Below the pieces are notes generated by a model. That model saw only the letters and a program-made list of their open reading frames with translations. It ran no database searches and was not told the origin of the DNA. From the NCBI GenBank assembly GCA_040902425.1, contig JBBDXI010000083.1:1-18690 (forward strand): a DNA stretch of 18,690 nt, written 5' to 3'. This DNA comes from JBBDXI01 sp040902425. GTDB lineage: Bacteria > Planctomycetota > Phycisphaerae > Phycisphaerales > UBA1924. The translations under genes and the position numbers were made by a program. This document shows, piece by piece, positions 14,289-18,690 of the stretch (position 1 is the first letter of the stretch; each line of letters starts with the position of its first letter).

Positions 14289-15254
14289 GTGAGCGTTGTG
14301 GCGGCGGAGAATCCTGGGGGCGGGGGCCTGTGGGCGCGGGCGCGGGTGATCGCGGCCGACATCAAGCTGGCGCACTCGGTTTTCGCGATGCCGTTCGCGG
14401 TGCTCGGGGCGTTTTTGGCGTGGCGCGGGGCGGGCGCGGGGCAGGGCGCGGGGCAGGCCGGCGGGGAGGAATCGTCCGGCCGCTTCGCCGGGCAGCTGGC
14501 CCTCATCGTCCTGTGTATGGTCGCCGCGCGGACGTGGGCGATGCTCTTCAACCGGCTCGCGGACTGGCGCTACGACGCGGCCAACCCGCGGACGGCCCGG
14601 CGGGCGATCCCCTCGGGCCGCCTGACGGTGCGTCAGGGCTGGGCGGCGGCCGCGGGCGCGGCGGTCGCGTTCGTCGCGTGCGCGTCGCTCTTCGGCGTCC
14701 TCTTCGGGAACTGGTGGCCCGCCGCGCTGAGCGCCCCCGTGCTCGCCTGGATCGCCTTCTACTCGCTCACGAAGCGGTTCACCGCGCTGGCGCACGTCTT
14801 TCTGGGCGGCGCCCTCGCGGCCAGCCCGCTCGCGGCGGCGATCGCCGTGGACCCGGGCGCGCTGGACGGCGTGCCGGCGCTCTGGTTCGTCGCGGGGATG
14901 GTCCTGCTGTGGGTCGCGGGGTTCGACGTGATCTACGCGCTGCAGGATGAGGAGTTCGACCGCGGCGCGGGGTTGCGGAGCATCCCGGCGCGGCTGGGGC
15001 CCGCGGCGGCCCTGTGGGTGTCGCGCGGGCTGCACGCCGGGGCTCTGGCGATGCTGCTGCTGGCGTGGCGGGCCGAGCCGCGCTTCGGGTGGCTCTTCGG
15101 CGCGGGGGTCGGCGCGGTGGCGGCGCTGCTGGCGCTGGAGCACCTGATCCTGCTCCGGCGCGGCCGGGCGGGCCTCGAGATGGCGTTCTTCACGGTCAAC
15201 GGCGTCGTGAGCTGCGTGCTGGGCGCGGCGGGGTGCGTGGACCTGGTGCTGTAG
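14289..15254 (+). CDS. UbiA-family polyprenyltransferase, MqnP/UbiA-like
   Basis: The 321-residue integral membrane enzyme would join a polyprenyl chain to an aromatic quinone precursor. Both Mg-diphosphate motifs are present: NRLADWRYD (88-96) and DVIYALQDEEFD (213-224). The forms NPRTARRAIPSG and YALQDEEFDRGAGLRSIPAR resemble the UbiA homologues (MqnP) associated with the futalosine menaquinone pathway more than classical UbiA. That assignment is from memory of the family. About eight membrane helices are apparent, with a Gly-rich loop at 46-65 (RGAGAGQGAGQAGGEESSGR). The GTG start at 14289 follows TATGCT by six bases and matches the point where homology begins (IKLAHSVFAMPFA). No other quinone gene is in the window. 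It converges on yidC with 11 bases between stops. Confidence 0.87.
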   Translation: MSVVAAENPGGGGLWARARVIAADIKLAHSVFAMPFAVLGAFLAWRGAGAGQGAGQAGGEESSGRFAGQLALIVLCMVAARTWAMLFNRLADWRYDAANPRTARRAIPSGRLTVRQGWAAAAGAAVAFVACASLFGVLFGNWWPAALSAPVLAWIAFYSLTKRFTALAHVFLGGALAASPLAAAIAVDPGALDGVPALWFVAGMVLLWVAGFDVIYALQDEEFDRGAGLRSIPARLGPAAALWVSRGLHAGALAMLLLAWRAEPRFGWLFGAGVGAVAALLALEHLILLRRGRAGLEMAFFTVNGVVSCVLGAAGCVDLVL

Positions 15255-15265
15255 GGGGGGCGCGC

Positions 15266-17518
15266 TTACACCCGCTTGCGCGGCGGGTGCTGCCCCTTGG
15301 CCTTCATCATCTGCTTCTGCCGCTCCTCGGCCATGGCCTGGAGGCGGGCGAGGAACCCGCCGGGTTTGGGGCCGGGCTTCTTCGGGCCAGCCCCCTTTCC
15401 ACCCCCCGGGCCGCCCGCGCCCTGCTGCTTGTCGTACTTGTCCATGTGGGCCCGGATGTAGCGGCTCTCGAGGATGCCCAGGGTGCTGTTCACGATGAAG
15501 TAGAGGGCGAGGCCGGAGGGCGCGGGGTACATCAGCAGCGGGAACATCACCACCATCATCCACTTCATCATCTTCTGCTGCTGCTCCTGCTCGGGGGTGA
15601 GCGAGCCGGGCGCGGCCGGGGGCGTCAGGTACTTCTGCTGGATGAAGAAGACCACGCCGAGGATGAGGGGCAGGATGTTCAGCGAGTTGATGGGGCCGAA
15701 CAGGTCGCCGATGAACGGGATCTTGAAGCCCGGCCCGCCGAAGTAGAGGAAGCGGTCGGGCTCGGAGAGATCGCCCAGGAACCACCACGTGGGCCACGAC
15801 GCGGGCTGGATCGCCTGGAAGACGCCGTAGAACGCGGCGGAGTGCCGCAGCTCGAAGGCGAAGTAGAGCGTGGCGTAGAGGGCGATCCAGACGGGGGTCT
15901 GGAGGAAGAGCGGGATGCACCCCAGCATGCCGGTGGGGCTGACGCCCTCCTCGCGCCAGAGGCGGGCCATCTCCTCGCGCATCTTCTTGGGGTCGCTCCC
16001 GTACTTCTCCTGGATCTTCTTCTGCTTCGGCGCCATCCCTTGCATCTGCTTGCCGAACCGCTGCATCCGGATCTGCGACCACTTGGTCACCGGGTGCAGG
16101 ATCAGCCGCACGATGAGCACGAGCACCATGATGGAGAGGGCCCAGTCCTGGAGCACCGTGTAGACCAGCCGGAGCAGCGCCAGCAGCGCCGCCGTGAGGA
16201 AGTCGAAGGTGCACCACCCGCACATCCCGCCGAAGTTGTAGACGATCAGCCCGTCCACGCCCGCGGCGGTCGCCGCGGGGTCGGTGTTGATGGCGGCCCT
16301 GGAGAGCGGCCCCGGGTAGAACCCCGCGTCGAGGTCCAGGGCGCCCGAGGCCGGCAGCGTGAACTCCGCGCTGCGGGTCTGGAAGGCCAGCGCGGACTGC
16401 GGGTCCGCCGGGTTCAGGAGCAGCCGCTGCACCGTCGTCGCGAGGGTGAAGACCTTCCCGTCCGGGTGTGCGCCGGGCTGCACCAGCGGGTGCAGCGCTG
16501 CGCTGAAGTAGCGGTTGGTCATCCCCAGCCACACCAGCCGGTAGCTCGCCTGCGTGCTCCGCAGGTTGGGCCACAGCTCGTGGAGGGCCGGGTGCGTGCC
16601 GTCGGGCAGCTCCGGGCCCAGGGCGTCGGAGCGCGGCCAGATGAAGTCTTTCGTCAGGACCGTGGGGTCGGCGCCCTGCAGGCGCGGCTCCAGGAGATAG
16701 CCGAAGCGGATGCGCCGCTTGTCCCCCCCGTAGCCCACGGTCTCATCCAGCTCCAGCGTGCCGAACTGGTACCACTGGATCGGGAGCGCTGAGGGCGTGA
16801 GGTTCTCCACCCGCTGGCGGAGCCGCACGACGTACGAGCCCGGCGCCAGCTCGTACCTTCGCGTGATGCGGACGACCGGCGCGCCGGTCCCATCGACAAC
16901 CGTCGCCTCGAACGCGCCGGGGGCGAGCTGCCGCCACACGGGCGTGAACGTGGTCATCCCGTTCTGATCTTCGAAGCCGGTGAGATCCACGAAACCCGTC
17001 CCCACGCGGATCGAGACGGCCGCGAGGGGCGTCAGCGTGGCCCGGGGCTGGAGCTCCGGCGGCTGGGTGCCGGGGCGGGAGACCTCGTGCTGGGTGATGA
17101 CGTGGTCGGTCTTCTGGATGGTCTGGAAGTGGCGGGAGAGGCCCACGGTCCGCAGCCCCGCGCCGATGGGCGAGAAGCGCAGCTCGGCCATGAACGGGCC
17201 GTTGGGATCGAGCGAGCCGATGGGGTCGAGCGTCGCGGGGGCGTCGGTCACCGGCTGCGCGCGCAGGCCGGGGATGGTGACTGTGGGCGCGGGCGCGCCC
17301 GTCGGGCCCGCGGCGCCGGTCGGACCCGTCGCGCCTCCTGTTGCCCCGGCCTGTCCGGTCGGGCCCGGGGGCGCCGGCTGGGGGGCGGGCTGGGTCGCCG
17401 GCGCCTGGCCCTGGCGGGTGGTGTTGAAATAGACGGCCGCGGCGACGCCGAGGCCAAGGGCCATCGCGCCGAGGGGGACGATGACGCGGAGGAGCGTGTT
17501 CTTGGGCTGGGGGGGCAT
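15266..17518 (-). CDS. yidC: Membrane protein insertase YidC, long form
   Basis: The 750-residue protein is larger than E. coli YidC (548). It inserts and folds inner-membrane proteins with or without Sec. Residues 11-30 are the first membrane segment (VIVPLGAMALGLGVAAAVYF). Residues about 35-80 form a Pro/Gly/Ala/Thr-rich linker with collagen-like Gly-X-Y steps (GPTGAAGPTGAP). The periplasmic P1 beta domain spans about 85-425. The conserved core is 434-690: the groove arginine lies in IVRLILHPV, then the cytoplasmic coiled hairpin (RFGKQMQGMAPKQKKIQEKY), MLGCIPLFLQTPVWIALY, and a final segment ending GLALYFIVNSTLGILESRYI. The C-terminal 60 residues are strongly basic, as in YidC forms that bind ribosomes. 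The ATG at 17518 is chosen because TATCCT lies ten bases upstream and the protein reads MPPQPKNTLLRV from there. Confidence 0.95.
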   Translation of the reverse strand: MPPQPKNTLLRVIVPLGAMALGLGVAAAVYFNTTRQGQAPATQPAPQPAPPGPTGQAGATGGATGPTGAAGPTGAPAPTVTIPGLRAQPVTDAPATLDPIGSLDPNGPFMAELRFSPIGAGLRTVGLSRHFQTIQKTDHVITQHEVSRPGTQPPELQPRATLTPLAAVSIRVGTGFVDLTGFEDQNGMTTFTPVWRQLAPGAFEATVVDGTGAPVVRITRRYELAPGSYVVRLRQRVENLTPSALPIQWYQFGTLELDETVGYGGDKRRIRFGYLLEPRLQGADPTVLTKDFIWPRSDALGPELPDGTHPALHELWPNLRSTQASYRLVWLGMTNRYFSAALHPLVQPGAHPDGKVFTLATTVQRLLLNPADPQSALAFQTRSAEFTLPASGALDLDAGFYPGPLSRAAINTDPAATAAGVDGLIVYNFGGMCGWCTFDFLTAALLALLRLVYTVLQDWALSIMVLVLIVRLILHPVTKWSQIRMQRFGKQMQGMAPKQKKIQEKYGSDPKKMREEMARLWREEGVSPTGMLGCIPLFLQTPVWIALYATLYFAFELRHSAAFYGVFQAIQPASWPTWWFLGDLSEPDRFLYFGGPGFKIPFIGDLFGPINSLNILPLILGVVFFIQQKYLTPPAAPGSLTPEQEQQQKMMKWMMVVMFPLLMYPAPSGLALYFIVNSTLGILESRYIRAHMDKYDKQQGAGGPGGGKGAGPKKPGPKPGGFLARLQAMAEERQKQMMKAKGQHPPRKRV

Positions 17519-17528
17519 GGGAGGGGGG

Positions 17529-17534
17529 AGGATA
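17529..17534 (-). promoter_or_regulatory. -10-like TATCCT before yidC
   Basis: TATCCT (17534 to 17529, minus strand) is followed by a ten-base C-rich spacer and the ATG at 17518, predicting a leader of three or four bases at most. No Shine-Dalgarno sequence is present. Confidence 0.4.
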
Positions 17535-17550
17535 CGGCGGATGAATACGG

Positions 17551-17582
17551 CACGCAGGCACGGAGGCACGGAGGCACGGAGC
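17551..17582. repeat. 8-bp tandem repeat, four copies of CACGGAGG
   Basis: The units are 17551-17558 (CACGCAGG), 17559-17566 and 17567-17574 (perfect), and 17575-17582 (CACGGAGC). The array starts 16 bases behind the yidC TATCCT hexamer, where a -35 element would be, and ends about 45 bases before the metallophosphoesterase stop. The unit length, copy number and sequence parallel the array at 14229-14260. Confidence 0.85.
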
Positions 17583-17627
17583 GAGCGAACCCGTGCAGGG
17601 CCGGTCACCGCCCTTGGGCTTTCGTAC

Positions 17628-18549
17628 CTATCTCCCGTCGTAGAGCCGCTCCCCCAGCCAGTCGGAGAGCTCGGCGATCCCGCGGATCTTGTTCGCCGTG
17701 ATGTCGATGTCGTAGGGGACGCGGACGAACTCCGCCCGGTCCGGGTGGAGGATCACGTAGCTGGCCCGCGGGTCGCCGTCGCGGGGCTGGCCGACGGAGC
17801 CGACGTTGATGACGGCCTTCTCGCCGTTCATGAACTTGTAGCAGGAGTCGCCCAGCTCGCTGGGGGGGTAGAAGTCGGGCTCGTCGGTGAAGACGCCGGG
17901 GACGTGGGTGTGGCCGACGATGCAGAGGCGGTCGATGCGCTCGAAGATCGACTCCATCTTGTCGGGGGCGTTCATCGCGTCGTCGGGGAAGATGTACTCG
18001 TTGATCGGCCGGCGCGGCGAGCCGTGGACCGCCAGGACCGGGATGGGGCCGCCGGGGGGACCCGGAGAGTCGGCCCCCCCCGGGGGGGGGNNNNNNNNNN
18101 CCCGGCCCGCTTCGCGGGCCGCCTCCGCCACCCGAAGCGGCGGGGGAGGCGGTGGTGGCGCCGTTGCCGGTGGGCTGCAGGCCCCGCTCGCCGAGGGACT
18201 CGACGATGCGGACCTTGAGGCGTCCGAGGAAGTCGTACCGCTCCGCGAGGAGCTTCTCGTCGGTCTCCCGGGCGAAGCGCTCGCGGGTCCAGAAGGCTGC
18301 CGATTCGGCACCCGGGTTGAAGTTGGTCGGCTCGTAGAGCACGCCGAAGTCGTGGTTGCCCATGAGCGACCAGGCGCAGCGCTGGCGGACCAGGTCGGTG
18401 CACTCCAGGGGGTCCGGGCCGTAACCCACGATGTCGCCGAGACAAACGATCCGCGTCAGGGCGCGCCGGTCGATGTCGGCCAGCACCTGCCGCAGGGCCT
18501 CGGCGTTGGCGTGGATGTCGCTGATGACCGCGGTGGCGGGGTGTGGCAC
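17628..18549 (-). CDS. Metallophosphoesterase, YfcE/Metallophos_2-like, interrupted by an assembly gap
   Basis: The N-terminal part opens with GTG at 18549 and shows the dimetal site: SDIHAN (Asp11, His13), VCLGDIVGYGPDP (Asp39) and MGNHD (Asn65, His66). The C-terminal part carries AVHGSPRRPINEYIF, CIVGHTHVPGVF (the GHTH metal ligands) and INVGSVGQPRDGDPRASYVI, ending at TAG 17628-17630. The two parts are in different frames only because the ten N at 18091-18100 are a placeholder of arbitrary size. The visible coding totals about 300 residues with a Gly/Pro/Ser-rich insert around the gap. The layout matches small cytoplasmic phosphoesterases related to diadenosine-tetraphosphatase and YfcE; the substrate is unknown. 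GAAGGA ten bases before the GTG is a weak Shine-Dalgarno site. Confidence 0.87.
18091..18100. other. Assembly gap of ten N flanked by self-complementary sequence
   Basis: The gap lies inside the metallophosphoesterase gene. On its left a C run abuts a G run. On its right GGCCCGC-TTC-GCGGGCC forms a perfect hairpin and CCGCTTCG pairs with a nearby CGAAGCGG. Such structure commonly breaks short-read assemblies. The true missing length is unknown. Confidence 0.95.
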
Positions 18550-18576
18550 GGCGTCGGGGTCCTTCGGGGGGAGGGG

Positions 18577-18582
18577 ATGATA
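18577..18582 (-). promoter_or_regulatory. -10-like TATCAT before the metallophosphoesterase
   Basis: TATCAT (18582 to 18577, minus strand) ends 27 bases before the GTG at 18549. The predicted leader contains GAAGGA (18565 to 18560). Like the TetR-family gene, this is a leadered layout with a ribosome site. Confidence 0.4.
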
Positions 18583-18597
18583 GTGCCGGCGGCCGAA

Positions 18598-18690
18598 TCA
18601 TGAAGCCGGGGGATCGGGCCGATGGGATTGGGCCTCCCGCGGCGCGGGTTTCACCGGGTCGCGGCGCGCGGCGGCCCGAGGTTCGCCCGC
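18598..18690 (-). other. Window edge; possible C-terminal tail of an upstream minus-strand gene
   Basis: One minus-strand frame stays open for 30 codons from the edge to TGA at 18598-18600 and reads AGEPRAAARRDPVKPAPREA and on. It would be a disordered Pro/Arg/Ala-rich tail. It is too short and too low in complexity to call a gene; the stretch could equally be intergenic. Confidence 0.2.

Noticed and set aside
15014..16792. Long plus-strand frame with His- and Leu-rich runs opposite yidC
   Set aside because: The composition is the antisense of YidC codons for Met, Lys and Gln; the yidC frame has every conserved segment.
1..18690. A defence, toxin-antitoxin, secondary-metabolite or phage system
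   Set aside because: All sixteen genes match housekeeping, envelope or regulatory families, and no paired small genes, nucleases or integrases are seen.

Overview
The window is a compact, very G+C-rich stretch of bacterial chromosome (about 70-80% in the lines I counted by hand). It reads like a draft or metagenome-derived assembly: there is a run of ten N and one homopolymer-associated frameshift. LptF/G, two Mla-type ATPases, an MCE protein and a long-form YidC show a diderm with an actively maintained outer membrane. Base composition, gene style and the low-complexity Pro/Gly/Ala tails suggest a planctomycete of the Phycisphaerae type, but this is inference; no rRNA is present.

Layout. 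1-588 (-): N-terminal part of an LptF/LptG-family permease. 637-2296 (-): cysS, broken by a one-base G-run indel near 1441-1449. 2335-3067 (+): rnpA and yidD, joined by a large inverted repeat. 3117-3728 (+): TetR-family regulator. 3767-4636 (-): Mla-type ATPase, diverging from a cysteine desulfurase (4677-5885 +). 5975-6793 (+): small DUF4190-like membrane protein. 6835-9051 (+): a second Mla-type ATPase and an MCE protein. 9153-10397 (+): exported alpha/beta-hydrolase. 10394-11194 (-): TPR protein. 11252-12676 (+): hisS. 12700-14211 (-): Ycf46-like AAA+ ATPase. 14289-15254 (+): UbiA-family prenyltransferase. 15266-17518 (-): yidC. 17628-18549 (-): metallophosphoesterase interrupted by the N gap. 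No stretch over 300 bases lacks a gene. I see no tRNA, rRNA, CRISPR array, insertion sequence or phage gene.

How the genes fit together. Most are housekeeping genes for translation (cysS, hisS, rnpA), membrane protein insertion (yidD, yidC), sulfur mobilisation and envelope lipid traffic (LptF/G, two Mla ATPases, MCE protein, exported lipase-like hydrolase). The usual rpmH-rnpA-yidD-yidC order is broken up. The Mla-type genes are dispersed and no MlaE-type permease is present.

The most interesting signal is regulatory. Nine of the sixteen genes have a TANNNT hexamer ending exactly 6 or 7 bases before the start codon, with no room for a Shine-Dalgarno site. This is the layout of leaderless transcription. 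The genes whose hexamer lies about 26 bases upstream (TetR, metallophosphoesterase) do carry Shine-Dalgarno-like sites. Three minus-strand promoters of this type are also backed by tandem octanucleotide repeats of related sequence. I found no convincing new defence or biosynthetic system.
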